Positions 35,130 through 44,004 of a stretch of DNA of 45,489 nucleotides are shown piece by piece. Source of the DNA: Candidatus Gerdarchaeota archaeon (GTDB lineage: Archaea > Asgardarchaeota > Heimdallarchaeia > JABLTI01). Location: assembly GCA_016840945.1 (NCBI GenBank), contig JAEORJ010000048.1, forward strand, positions 1-45,489, given 5' to 3'. The notes beneath the pieces are model-generated. The model did no database searches. It was not told the origin of the DNA and worked only from the letters and a program-made list of their open reading frames with translations. The stretch's first letter is position 1. Every line of letters starts with the position of its first letter. Made by a program: the position numbers and the translations under genes.

Positions 35130-35954
35130 CTAACTTCTGGCAAAGCTATTGTATCCATAAATATATTCTTCATGTGCTGGGAGTTTTGGTCCATACAACA
35201 TTTTAATACAAGTTTGAATTTTTTTAGGCGAATATTTTGAAATTTTCTCAACTAACCTTTCAGGTATTATAATTTGCTGTGGTTCAATCCCTAAAACATC
35301 ATTTATTAAAGTATGAAAAACATTCTCTGTGGTTGCAATTACTGGTCCTATTTGTTTACCATTAGAGAATAGAAATCCTTTATTTTCAATAAAAAAGCAT
35401 TCATAATCAAAATCAGTTATTAAAATGTTAAGAAATTTTGATCTATCAAATCCCATTGCTTCTTTATCTAATTCCATCAACCAAGTTGGTAACGTTTTCT
35501 TACATTTATTTAAGGATAATTCTATTTTAGAATCGTTTTGAATTTCATAAATAAAAGTATTAAATTCATCTTTGAAATCAAATCGTCGGTATATAGTGTC
35601 AGCGCCAATATTAGAGAACAACTCTATTGTATTATTATTTTCTTTTGCACAATCCAAGCATTTGGAGAATATTTTTGAACCTATCCCTTTACCTCTATAA
35701 TCTGGCAGAACACCTATATAGCCGATAAATGACGATCCAATATAATTTGTAACCCCACCAATTCCAACCATTTTATCTTCATAATAAGCAGATATGAAAT
35801 TCGTAAGCTCTTTAGTCAAAGCTATTTTAATGGATTTTTTTATCCTCTCAAATCGATCTATGGGAATATCAGTATTTGCTAAGAATGATCGTATAAATAC
35901 ATTAGTAATTTCATTGCAATCTGATTCTTCCATGATAATGATTCCATTAACCAA
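35130..35954 (-). CDS. GNAT acetyltransferase with extra C-terminal domain
   Basis: A 274-residue protein. The N-terminal GNAT fold has the acetyl-CoA loop YIGVLPDYRGKGIGSKIFSK and the strand TIELFSNIGADTIYRRFDFK. Residues about 150-274 form an additional domain without a known motif, possibly a degenerate second GNAT fold, since FSNGKQIGPVIATTENVFHT resembles a strand-helix pair. Start TTG 35954 keeps the first strand GIIIMEES whole; ATG 35933 would cut it. Substrate unknown. Confidence 0.82.
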   Translation of the reverse strand: MVNGIIIMEESDCNEITNVFIRSFLANTDIPIDRFERIKKSIKIALTKELTNFISAYYEDKMVGIGGVTNYIGSSFIGYIGVLPDYRGKGIGSKIFSKCLDCAKENNNTIELFSNIGADTIYRRFDFKDEFNTFIYEIQNDSKIELSLNKCKKTLPTWLMELDKEAMGFDRSKFLNILITDFDYECFFIENKGFLFSNGKQIGPVIATTENVFHTLINDVLGIEPQQIIIPERLVEKISKYSPKKIQTCIKMLYGPKLPAHEEYIYGYNSFARS

Positions 35955-36007
35955 GTTAATACAACATCCTATGATTATAATGCACTTCTCAATAGTTATC
36001 GGATTAT

Positions 36008-37228
36008 TTATTCTGTTATTATAAATCTCATTTTAATGAAATCAAATGTTAAAGCACAATTTCTGAAAAATTGATGTGAAACAATACCACCAATTCTAAA
36101 CCCTAAAGAATGCTCAATAGGGAAATTTTCTGTAAAAACACCATTAATGTTTTCTTTGACCATTTCACCAAAAGATAATTTCTCCACAACAAATGGTATT
36201 GCTTTTACTTTTCCACCGCCACCAATTCCTTCAAATGCCTTGCTTTCATCAATTTCAACACCACCTTCATCTAATATTGATTTCGAACCAGTAAAACCTC
36301 CTCCAGCTAATCCAGTATCTAAGAAAAATAATGCTTTAGAGCTATTATTCACCTTACCCCAAGAAACCATGAAATGATCTTCTGCCATCCAAAATGGGAT
36401 GAAAATAGGATTTTTTTCAGTTATAGATTCCTCGAATAATTTTAGTTGTTCTAATGTGTTTTTTCTAAAAGTTAATTCACCATTCAAATAATCTAGTGTG
36501 GTAATAAAATGATAGAAAAATACTGTGCCAATAATACCATCAATTCTCTTACCTTGAAATATTTGACTAAATGGTCGGACAGGAATATATTTTACAGGAA
36601 TATTTTGAACTTCTAAATCGCCAATTTTTATTGAAGCAATTTTTCCTAAAAAGGTGGTTGCTTTCTTCCCTCCTGCAAAAGTTCCTGTCTTTGAACCAAA
36701 TATTTGTAGATTTATTTCATTTGCATATTCTAAATCAATAATTATTTCAGCTGCTCCAGTATCGATTAAGAAATTGACTGGTTCATGATTATTTATCTGT
36801 ACCTCAATAATAGGCAAAGGATCAATTTGAAGCAATTTTATTGTATAAGCACTTTTCTCTGACGTAATATTATATGGTTTTAAATCATCAAAACTTTCTA
36901 ATCGTTCAGCCATATCAACAATACCATATTGTCTTAGTTGGATAGCTGCTTGCTCATAATTATCTTGTCTATAATATACTTCAGCTAATAATGCATAAGG
37001 GGAAGGCTCCTCTGGTGCAACTAAAATAGCTTTATCAAGATAATTGATAGCTTTCTCAAAGCTATTTTTTAATAATGCAATATTTCCAAGCATAACAAGT
37101 GCCTGAAAATTCTCTGAATCATTGACTAAGATTTCTTCAAATAATCTCGCTGCTTCATTGAAATCCCCTACCTGGTAATTAAAACTAGCTAGAAATTCTG
37201 GATTCATTTCTATATTATCTTTTTTCAT
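36008..37228 (-). CDS. TPR domain fused to a two-lobed aspartic protease
   Basis: A 406-residue soluble protein. Residues about 10-100 are TPR repeats (NEAARLFEEILVNDSENFQA, KAINYLDKAILVAPEEPSPY, YEQAAIQLRQYG). Residues about 125-406 contain two retropepsin-like lobes. Each carries a catalytic DTG: D156 in FLIDTGAAEIII and D304 in FFLDTGLAGGGF. Family partner motifs follow: RIDGIIGTVFFYHF in lobe one and GIVSHQFF in lobe two. Bilobal pepsin-like enzymes in one chain are rare in prokaryotes, where single-lobe dimers are usual. No signal peptide is seen, so it is probably cytoplasmic. Confidence 0.85.
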   Translation of the reverse strand: MKKDNIEMNPEFLASFNYQVGDFNEAARLFEEILVNDSENFQALVMLGNIALLKNSFEKAINYLDKAILVAPEEPSPYALLAEVYYRQDNYEQAAIQLRQYGIVDMAERLESFDDLKPYNITSEKSAYTIKLLQIDPLPIIEVQINNHEPVNFLIDTGAAEIIIDLEYANEINLQIFGSKTGTFAGGKKATTFLGKIASIKIGDLEVQNIPVKYIPVRPFSQIFQGKRIDGIIGTVFFYHFITTLDYLNGELTFRKNTLEQLKLFEESITEKNPIFIPFWMAEDHFMVSWGKVNNSSKALFFLDTGLAGGGFTGSKSILDEGGVEIDESKAFEGIGGGGKVKAIPFVVEKLSFGEMVKENINGVFTENFPIEHSLGFRIGGIVSHQFFRNCALTFDFIKMRFIITE

Positions 37229-37360
37229 AATTTTACTGATAATTTTTGGATAATAATATTTTCCATTACATAGGATTACTTGTTCTATGTTGTTTAGATT
37301 CTAAAGGGATTAATAAAAAAATAAAATATCATATCTTTAGAATAGGTAAGGTGAATAATT

Positions 37361-37840
37361 ATGAAAAAAGAGATTAATCGATTTTTAATTTTAACTTCTT
37401 TAGTTTTTGTATTAGGTTTTTCACTAAATTCAATAGATTTTACACAAGGGCATGGCCCGTCATCTTTAACATTGGAATATAATTTTTCTTCAGAAACATT
37501 ATCTGCAACAATTTCTCACTCAGTAGCTGATGTGAATACTCATTATATTTATTTAGTGGAAATTTGGAAAAACGAGGTATTACATGATTCATTTGATTAT
37601 TTCAATCAACCTTCAAATGTTTTCACTTACAATTATGTTATTAATGCTACTAATGGTGATGTGTTAAAGGTTAAGGCATCATGTATTCAGGGCGGTTCTG
37701 CTACTGAAAGTATAACTGTTTCAGATGGATCAGGACCTTCTGCTAATGTTTCCGCTTTTGGAATTAGCCTTGGAATATTATTTGTTTTAACATTTTCTGC
37801 ATTTATTCTAAAGTATAAAAAAAGAAAAATTAAATTCTAA
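37361..37840 (+). CDS. small membrane-anchored surface protein
   Basis: A 159-residue protein with an N-terminal signal peptide (hydrophobic about 8-24) and a C-terminal helix (about 132-150) followed by KYKKRKIKF. The middle is a beta-rich domain (TLEYNFSSETLSATISHSVA) with Ser/Thr/Asn-rich sequence suited to N-glycosylation. I do not recognise the domain; an Ig-like or carboxypeptidase-regulatory fold is possible. A GGTGA site precedes ATG 37361. It lies upstream of the ferric reductase-like gene. Confidence 0.62.
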   Translation: MKKEINRFLILTSLVFVLGFSLNSIDFTQGHGPSSLTLEYNFSSETLSATISHSVADVNTHYIYLVEIWKNEVLHDSFDYFNQPSNVFTYNYVINATNGDVLKVKASCIQGGSATESITVSDGSGPSANVSAFGISLGILFVLTFSAFILKYKKRKIKF

Positions 37841-37855
37841 AAATGTACTATCCAG

Positions 37856-37909
37856 TAGATAAAATGTGGAGAAAAAATGAAAAGTCACCATTTCTTTCTA
37901 TTTTATCTA
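37856..37909. repeat. 10-bp inverted repeat in the gap before the ferric reductase-like gene
   Basis: TAGATAAAAT (37856-37865) and ATTTTATCTA (37900-37909) are perfect inverse complements 34 bases apart; the inner bases (AAAAAATG with CATTTCTTT) can extend the pairing imperfectly. It could be a terminator of the upstream gene, a regulatory hairpin or a small RNA; sequence alone does not decide. Confidence 0.45.
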
Positions 37910-37954
37910 TTTTAAAGCATTAAAATTAAATAGTATCATTATATAAGAAATATT

Positions 37955-38716
37955 ATGAAAAAGGAAGGATATTTCTTAATTGCTGGTGTCGTGCTGCTTA
38001 ATTTATTGGTAATTATCTTATTTGTAATCAATAACCCATTTGATGATACACCTTTTTTGGATGATAATTTATTCAATTTCTTTGTAAGATTATTTTCATT
38101 GCTTGGATTAGTTGCCTTATTTGTTTCTTCAATATTCACGCCTTTTCAAAAAGAGCTCTACCAAATGTTCAAAAAACCTTTCATAAAAATTCACCATAGT
38201 ACAACAATAAGCGGTCTAGTACTTATAACATTACATCCAGTAACTTTTGCTATCAGTAAAGCACTTGATTCAGGATTTGTAGAAGGATTGAAAGTTTTTC
38301 TACCAGTATTTACTACTGCTTATGATTTCTGGTCTTTAGCAGGTAGACCAGCACTAATTATCTTTTATATAGCATTAATTGGTGTCCTTATTCGCAAATC
38401 TCTTAAGAAAGGTTGGCGTTGGATTCATGGTCTTAATTACATTGCACTTGTTTTCGGTGTTATACATGGCATTCTAATTGGATCAGATTTCTATAATTTC
38501 CAAGACCCAATTATCCCATCGAGATTTATAATAACAATACTATTCCTTTTAATGACAATTACAACTATAGCTACGTTTACAATTAAACGAATGAGAATGT
38601 CTAAACGAACTAAAGGTAAGAAAATAAAATCTGCAGTTGACGACAAAAAAGAAACAAAAATTGATGAAAAAGATGAAGAATTAGATGTTGAGAACCAACA
38701 AAAAATTGAATCTTAA
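37955..38716 (+). CDS. ferric reductase-like transmembrane heme protein
   Basis: A 253-residue integral membrane protein with about six helices and a charged C-terminal tail (about residues 210-253). The heme ligand pattern of ferric reductase-like proteins is present: H80/H81 in KIHHSTTIS with H94 in ITLHPV, and H158 in RWIHGLNY with H171 in GVIHGIL, each pair 13-14 residues apart on neighbouring helices. It has no flavin or NAD(P)H domain, so electrons must come from a partner. The family also includes MsrQ-type subunits. Neighbouring surface proteins at 37361 and 38744 are candidates. Confidence 0.83.
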   Translation: MKKEGYFLIAGVVLLNLLVIILFVINNPFDDTPFLDDNLFNFFVRLFSLLGLVALFVSSIFTPFQKELYQMFKKPFIKIHHSTTISGLVLITLHPVTFAISKALDSGFVEGLKVFLPVFTTAYDFWSLAGRPALIIFYIALIGVLIRKSLKKGWRWIHGLNYIALVFGVIHGILIGSDFYNFQDPIIPSRFIITILFLLMTITTIATFTIKRMRMSKRTKGKKIKSAVDDKKETKIDEKDEELDVENQQKIES

Positions 38717-38743
38717 TAATAACAATAAACCTTCAATCAACAT

Positions 38744-39421
38744 CTAATCACTTTTTTTCTTTCTTATTTTTAAGATAGTAATAGCTCCTATAAACACAAT
38801 TATTCCATAAGTAAAATTCCAATCTAAAGCTTCAATACTAAAAGTATGAGAATCATTTGGATAGAAATCAAACCATTCTTCAAGATTTGTAGCAGTTATT
38901 TCGTATTGATAGCTATAAAGACGACTCATAGCATAAATCGCTGTAGGTGTTGAAGGATTTTGTACAAAAGTAGAGTTGAATTCCCATGTTAGTGTTAAAC
39001 CAGCAGAACTAAAGCTAACATCTTCATCGCGAAAAATTTCGATGCCTGAGCTGTTAAAAAGGATCGTTTCTGTCTCAGCACTGTATTGATTTACAAAACA
39101 TTTTGTGTGATTGATAGTTAAATCTGCATATCTCGTTGCATAACTATCCCAAAATATGAGAACTTCATATTCATGATTTGTCATTTCAACATAATCTTCT
39201 CTAAAGGTCATTTTTACCTCTTGTTCAGTTATTTCAATAAGCGTAATGTCGATCTCCCCGTAATCAGCTCCAGTCTCTATATATTGACCATTATAAAAGT
39301 GCAAAATATCTCTTTTAGAATCCTCAAGTTCTACTCCTAGTGCTAACTGAGTATTGCTTAAGAGAAGAATATTCATTATAAAAAAAATTGTGATTATAAT
39401 AGCTAGGTTTTTTTGTTTCAT
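38744..39421 (-). CDS. membrane-anchored surface protein, DOMON-like paralogue A
   Basis: A 225-residue exported protein with a signal peptide (about 7-27) and a C-terminal helix followed by IRKKKSD. The body begins with YNGQYIETGADYGEIDITLI and resembles the protein encoded at 41947: same order, ETGADYGEID against STGSNHSEID, a VSF/MTF strand with an acidic turn, and a matching anchor. The beta-rich domain is DOMON-like by pattern, a group that binds heme or sugar. It is convergent with the ferric reductase-like gene at 37955. Confidence 0.65.
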   Translation of the reverse strand: MKQKNLAIIITIFFIMNILLLSNTQLALGVELEDSKRDILHFYNGQYIETGADYGEIDITLIEITEQEVKMTFREDYVEMTNHEYEVLIFWDSYATRYADLTINHTKCFVNQYSAETETILFNSSGIEIFRDEDVSFSSAGLTLTWEFNSTFVQNPSTPTAIYAMSRLYSYQYEITATNLEEWFDFYPNDSHTFSIEALDWNFTYGIIVFIGAITILKIRKKKSD

Positions 39422-39473
39422 AATCTGTTGTTATTTCTAAAACTAATTAATTTTTCTTGATAACTCGCGCTTT

Positions 39474-40820
39474 TTACCATCTATATTTTACTTTTACTTG
39501 TTTCTCAATTAACTGTAACTTAGCTGGAACCTTATTGGTTTCCTTAATTGTAAATAATGCTATTGTGGCTGAAATGATGGCAATCATAGCAGGATATAAT
39601 GGAACAATCAGTAAACCAATTTGTGTGTAATCTGCAATTATACAACCAATAATTCCGCCTATATTTGCTGAGAAACTTTGAATATACATTAGAACATTCA
39701 TTGCTTTTGCTCTATTTCTTTCTTCGGTTAAATCAGCCACCATTGCAGTTGTCGCTGGACCTCTAAAGGGATATATTGGTAAAACCCATAACATGATTAT
39801 AGCATAAGGGAAATTTCCTAAAAACAGATAGAATGCAAAATAAAAAGGATAGAATAGATGACTAAACAAAAAGAAAGGTCTTCTACCAAACCTATCTAGT
39901 GATCTACCAACAATAAGTAAGGTAATCATCCCAATAAGTGTAGCAAGCACTCCGGCAATTGACACCTGAAGGTTTGTTAATCCTATTATGATTTCTAAAT
40001 ATACTATAGGAATTAAACCAAAAGGACCTACTCCAAAACTTAATACTGCTGTAACAACAAATATCCACATTAATTGACGGTTTTTAAAAAGGTCTCTATA
40101 ATTAGTTTGATTTGTATTATTATTTTCTTCTATACCAATTAATGAAGTTCTTAATTCAAGTTTTTCTTTTTTTTCCTTAGAATTATTTTCATAAATAATA
40201 ACATCAGATGTTTTTGGTGATTCCAATTTATGTTCCACTCCATTTACTGAAAGAAAAGCAAAAACACCTGCTAATAAAGCAAATGCCATACCAAAACCAA
40301 AGCTACCTGTAATTGTTAACCTATCAAATATTGTGCTAGCTAAACCACTACCTATCATACCTCCAGCAGCAGAAAAGAATAATTGATAACTGGTAATTTC
40401 ACCTTTTCGTTCTGGTGGGCAAATACTTGTTGCAAGGGTATCACTCATCACATAATAAACCTGAGGTACTAATCCCATTACAACCAAAATTGAAAATATG
40501 CCCCAAACTGATTCTTGAAACAACAACAATAAAAGATATTGAAACATTAAAGCTATTCTAGAAAGGAACATTAGCTCTTTTCTTTTGCCTGTTTTATCTG
40601 AACGAGCACTAAAAAACGATGTACTTACAACTGATAACATTGATGGTGTTGTTAATATTATGGCCAAAATTGTATATGAACTAATTAATTCATTATTTAA
40701 CCAAACAGCAAAAAAAGTTCCCACAATTGAACCTGCTATTGAATCAAATGTTCTTGAAAATAATAGTGGATAAAGGTTTTTTGGTGGTACCAAACGTTTA
40801 AAGAATTCATTAGTTCTCAT
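39474..40820 (-). CDS. major facilitator superfamily transporter, fifth copy
   Basis: A 448-residue, 12-helix MFS transporter, not closely related to the 4.6-10.4 kb set. Motif A is SARSDKTGKRKE in the first half and GRSLDRFGRRP in the second, and a long charged central loop (about residues 205-245) separates the two six-helix bundles. There is no soluble head. Start is ATG 40820. The 205-base gap upstream contains no gene. Substrate unknown. Confidence 0.85.
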   Translation of the reverse strand: MRTNEFFKRLVPPKNLYPLLFSRTFDSIAGSIVGTFFAVWLNNELISSYTILAIILTTPSMLSVVSTSFFSARSDKTGKRKELMFLSRIALMFQYLLLLLFQESVWGIFSILVVMGLVPQVYYVMSDTLATSICPPERKGEITSYQLFFSAAGGMIGSGLASTIFDRLTITGSFGFGMAFALLAGVFAFLSVNGVEHKLESPKTSDVIIYENNSKEKKEKLELRTSLIGIEENNNTNQTNYRDLFKNRQLMWIFVVTAVLSFGVGPFGLIPIVYLEIIIGLTNLQVSIAGVLATLIGMITLLIVGRSLDRFGRRPFFLFSHLFYPFYFAFYLFLGNFPYAIIMLWVLPIYPFRGPATTAMVADLTEERNRAKAMNVLMYIQSFSANIGGIIGCIIADYTQIGLLIVPLYPAMIAIISATIALFTIKETNKVPAKLQLIEKQVKVKYRW

Positions 40821-41025
40821 GCGATCTTGTAGCCTTCTTGTGGATTCAACTGAAGATTTCCAATTTGGTTTTTATTCTTTATTATAATGATAATTTTACA
40901 AAAATTAAACATATATATTATAACTCTAGTATATCTAGCCGATTATTAGAAGATAGGCTAATTTTGATTTCTTTCAAAATTATTTGCTATTTATGAAAAT
41001 AATTGATTTCTAATGATTACTATAA

Positions 41026-41808
41026 CTATTCTTCTTGTGTCCAAACTAATGCTGCTTTGTAGTATTCAGGTTTTGTATATCCTAATTTTAAAGCTAAATT
41101 TGTCGAAATTTCATTTGCAGCATCCCAATGAGGAATAAATCCATTTAATAGACTATATTCAATTAAGTAAGCACAGGTTATGGTTGCTAAACCCATTCGT
41201 CGGTAATTAGGATTGGTGCTGATATCTATTTCAAACTCATTATTATAGAGCGGATTCGCGCAAGCAGCAAGTGAAGCTATTTCTCCTTTGGCATCTAGAG
41301 CACAAAAACCAAACCCTTTAGAGATGAAATTAGCTATTGAACCATAGAACATTTCATATTGGCTTGTTAAATGCTCATCAAATCTATTTATTATTGATTC
41401 AGAAAGTTCAACAATTGTGAATCCATCTGGTATTGGGGTTTTTAGTGATCTAATTTGATCTAAATTTAAATCTTGAGAAGAAAATTTTGTTCTATTTTGA
41501 TATTGTAATTTATCTTTGAAAAATGATTGTAAGAGCTCAATCCAATTATTATCTTTAGGGTGTTGTATGACAGCTATTTTTGGTATCAATTTCAGTAATT
41601 CGGTTATAGCTTCAGCTTTTGGGTTTCCACATATTATTTGTATAATTTTATTATGAAGAAGTGCAACGCTAGGCTCTTCAATATCATCAACATAAATATC
41701 GCCAACATTACCTTCTATCATACCTAAAATTGCTGATGACCAATATGTAACTTCGTTAAATAAAGTAATTACTTTTGTTCTTTCATTTACAGGTAACTTT
41801 CTAATCAT
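41026..41808 (-). CDS. GNAT-family acetyltransferase with N-terminal extension
   Basis: A 260-residue protein. Residues about 135-260 are the GNAT fold: GDAKGEIASLAACANP-type core (CALDAKGEIASLAA), the acetyl-CoA loop FEIDISTNPNYRRMGLATIT and the final helix NEISTNLALKLGYTKPEYY. The N-terminal half is helical and matches the ZEBRA-like GNAT acetyltransferase architecture (PF12746 type) by layout. Substrate unknown. Confidence 0.8.
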   Translation of the reverse strand: MIRKLPVNERTKVITLFNEVTYWSSAILGMIEGNVGDIYVDDIEEPSVALLHNKIIQIICGNPKAEAITELLKLIPKIAVIQHPKDNNWIELLQSFFKDKLQYQNRTKFSSQDLNLDQIRSLKTPIPDGFTIVELSESIINRFDEHLTSQYEMFYGSIANFISKGFGFCALDAKGEIASLAACANPLYNNEFEIDISTNPNYRRMGLATITCAYLIEYSLLNGFIPHWDAANEISTNLALKLGYTKPEYYKAALVWTQEE

Positions 41809-41946
41809 TAGTAATCAGAAGGCAAATACTTGTACGAATTTATAATATTATATGTTAGAAGCTATTTTTCTTGACAATGTTTAAAAAAAAGCACTATTAT
41901 AATAATAATGATAAGCATCTGCGCTTATATTTGGGAGGAATATTTA

Positions 41947-42591
41947 TTGAAAAAAATTTTCTCAGTATATTTAATATTAATCATTTTATGTTTGAGTTCT
42001 TTTAGTGGATCATTTGTTAATGCTGGTTGGGACATTTCAGATCCAAGTTCAGATGTAGGTTATTATTATGATGACCTATTGATTAGTACAGGTAGCAATC
42101 ATAGTGAGATTGATATTTATAGCTTTGAACTTGTGGATTCAAATATTGAAGTTTCATTTATGGACGAACCAGTTGCTAATGAATCATATTGTTATTATGT
42201 GGCAGTAACTTGGGTAAATGTTACAATGTGCCCAACTAAAACTGTAGGATTTCTTGGTGCGACCAACTTTATTACTACTGAAGTATATAATAGTAATGGG
42301 AAACTAATAGATGAATTAACTTTAAATGATGAGATTTCTATTTCAGGTTATATCATAACCTACCCAATACCATTATTCTCAGAAATAACAAATACAACTC
42401 CATATTGCACATGTGTAGAAGCATTCTATATGTGTAATATAACATTAGGCGAATATTTCATGGATTATGCTAATCAGACATTTATAAAAGAAGCACTAGT
42501 TGCTCCAGGTTTTCTTGTGGGAATAGCTCTTACAAGTTTAACATTTATAGGAATCATTACAATTGTGCGAAAAAGAAGAAATAGCAAATGA
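41947..42591 (+). CDS. membrane-anchored surface protein, DOMON-like paralogue B
   Basis: A 214-residue exported protein. I chose TTG 41947 because GGGAGG (41933-41938) precedes it at 8 bases and the product then begins MKKIFSVYLILIILC, a classic signal peptide; the ATG at 41908 adds MISICAYIWEEYL. The C-terminal anchor is FLVGIALTSLTFIGIIT followed by VRKRRNSK. Middle sequence matches paralogue A at 38744 in order and in the TGSNHSEIDIYSF block. Four cysteines in YCTCVEAFYMC and CYYVAV are unusual and may form disulfides. Confidence 0.68.
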   Translation: MKKIFSVYLILIILCLSSFSGSFVNAGWDISDPSSDVGYYYDDLLISTGSNHSEIDIYSFELVDSNIEVSFMDEPVANESYCYYVAVTWVNVTMCPTKTVGFLGATNFITTEVYNSNGKLIDELTLNDEISISGYIITYPIPLFSEITNTTPYCTCVEAFYMCNITLGEYFMDYANQTFIKEALVAPGFLVGIALTSLTFIGIITIVRKRRNSK

Positions 42592-42594
42592 ATT

Positions 42595-42619
42595 CTCTTT
42601 TTGAGAGTTCAATTTTTTT
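42595..42619. terminator. short hairpin plus T8 between convergent genes
   Basis: CTCT (42595-42598) and AGAG (42604-42607) flank a short loop, followed closely by T8. The site lies in the 27-base gap between the surface-protein gene and the convergent radical SAM gene, so it probably stops plus-strand transcription. Confidence 0.4.
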
Positions 42620-43800
42620 TATTTTCTTAGCAAATGCTTATTTCCAATACTAATATTTTGTAATCCCGCTTTTTTAGCAACTTTATAACATTCTTCTGCT
42701 TGTATTTTTGATGTTGTTGGTAAATCATCCAATACAAAAGTAGGATAAAAAGCAAGTAATGAAAGGGGTATTTTTGGATTAATTTTAACAATCATATTAG
42801 CTATCTTTTCAATTTGGTCTTTTTCAATATAACCAGGTATAAGGAGTGTACTTATAATTAGTAATGGTGTTTCAGATCTATTTTTTACTAACGAACCTAT
42901 ATTCTTGATGTTTTGTATCGTATATTTATTGCTCGAACCACATAGAGCCTTCACAAAATTGTTATCATATGCCTTGAAATCAATTTTAATAGAACCACCG
43001 GTTTGAAAAGCAATGTTTGCTGCTTCAAGCATTAAAGTTGGATTAGCTGAACCATTGGTTTCCCAACAAACTCTAAGTATTCTTTTTTCTTGAGCTGATT
43101 TTTCAATTGCTTTTTTTCCGACGGCTATTGAATGTCTTATTTGGGATGCAGGGTCACCTCCAAAAAAACAAATGCAACTTGTTCTAGGTTTAACAGCATT
43201 TATTAAAACATCAACTGAGGTTGGTGTTGATAAATGAATACCTTTTCGATATTGATAATTTTGGCAAAATAAACAATCATAAGTACAGGATTGATAAAAT
43301 ACTGCCAAATTATTCCAACCTATTTCTGGTCCATTAACATAGGAATATTTAGGATAACCACTGGATGTGCAACCAGGACAAAAAGGTTCTGCAACACAAT
43401 TAGTTGGTAATGGATCATAATAAAAACTAAACAAACCACCAGATTCCTCATCACCTGCTAATCTTATTTTTTTACTGTCAATATTTTTTACTAAATTACA
43501 AAAACCTAATCCATCTTTGGGAATTTTACAGTTATTAACACAGTCAGTGCATTGCACTCCATCTCGAGATTTTGGTGGGAAAGGAGTTAGATTATATTGT
43601 TCTCTAGTTTTAATACGTCGTTCATTAACAATTTTCATAGCATTATCAAAATTATGTATTAAACAATCAGAGCAAACTCCGAGTCTTTCCGCAATAACAC
43701 TAGATGAACGTTGACATAAGGAGCACTTTTTTTCGTGAAGGTTCTTGGAGAGAAATCTCATCTTAAAAAACCCTTGTAGTTTTAAGTTATTATTCAACAT
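42619..43800 (-). CDS. radical SAM protein, AmmeMemoRadiSam/PflA-like
   Basis: A 393-residue enzyme starting at ATG 43800 (ATG 43761 is the alternative). The [4Fe-4S] motif is CTYDCLFC near residue 172, in QSCTYDCLFCQNY, followed by the GGDP SAM-binding block in CICFFGGDPAS. Before it is a cysteine-rich region: KKCSLCQRSSSV with GVCSDCL, and CTDCVNNC with LGFC, likely zinc ribbons or extra clusters. The closest group is the pyruvate formate-lyase-activating-enzyme-like AmmeMemoRadiSam enzymes. The substrate is unknown and no AMMECR1 or MEMO gene is visible here. Confidence 0.87.
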   Translation of the reverse strand: MLNNNLKLQGFFKMRFLSKNLHEKKCSLCQRSSSVIAERLGVCSDCLIHNFDNAMKIVNERRIKTREQYNLTPFPPKSRDGVQCTDCVNNCKIPKDGLGFCNLVKNIDSKKIRLAGDEESGGLFSFYYDPLPTNCVAEPFCPGCTSSGYPKYSYVNGPEIGWNNLAVFYQSCTYDCLFCQNYQYRKGIHLSTPTSVDVLINAVKPRTSCICFFGGDPASQIRHSIAVGKKAIEKSAQEKRILRVCWETNGSANPTLMLEAANIAFQTGGSIKIDFKAYDNNFVKALCGSSNKYTIQNIKNIGSLVKNRSETPLLIISTLLIPGYIEKDQIEKIANMIVKINPKIPLSLLAFYPTFVLDDLPTTSKIQAEECYKVAKKAGLQNISIGNKHLLRK

Positions 43801-43959
43801 CAAAACTAATTATTTTTTCTTTTGTTAAATAACTAAAATATAATATCATATTTTAATTAAATAATCAAATTGTATACTAAATTATGTAATCGATTTTAAA
43901 TACTTAAAAAACGTACAGTAGTCTTTGATTGATTTCGAAGGAATTTTCACTTGAAATTG

Positions 43960-43985
43960 ATCACATGTGATGGCTAAAACCATCA
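43960..43985. promoter_or_regulatory. palindrome and hairpin in the leader of the zinc-ribbon gene
   Basis: ATCACATGTGAT (43960-43971) is a perfect 12-base palindrome. Overlapping it, TGATGG (43968-43973) pairs with CCATCA (43980-43985) around a CTAAAA loop. Both lie within 45 bases of ATG 44005, and a GAGGT ribosome site follows at 43991-43995. A repressor site or a leader hairpin is plausible. Confidence 0.5.
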
Positions 43986-44004
43986 TAAATGAGGTAAGAA
44001 TATC

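Noticed and set aside
40900..40985. TAGCC ... GGCTA short inverted repeat upstream of the fifth MFS gene
   Set aside because: The arms are only 5 bases and the spacer is AT-rich; expected by chance in a gap of this size.
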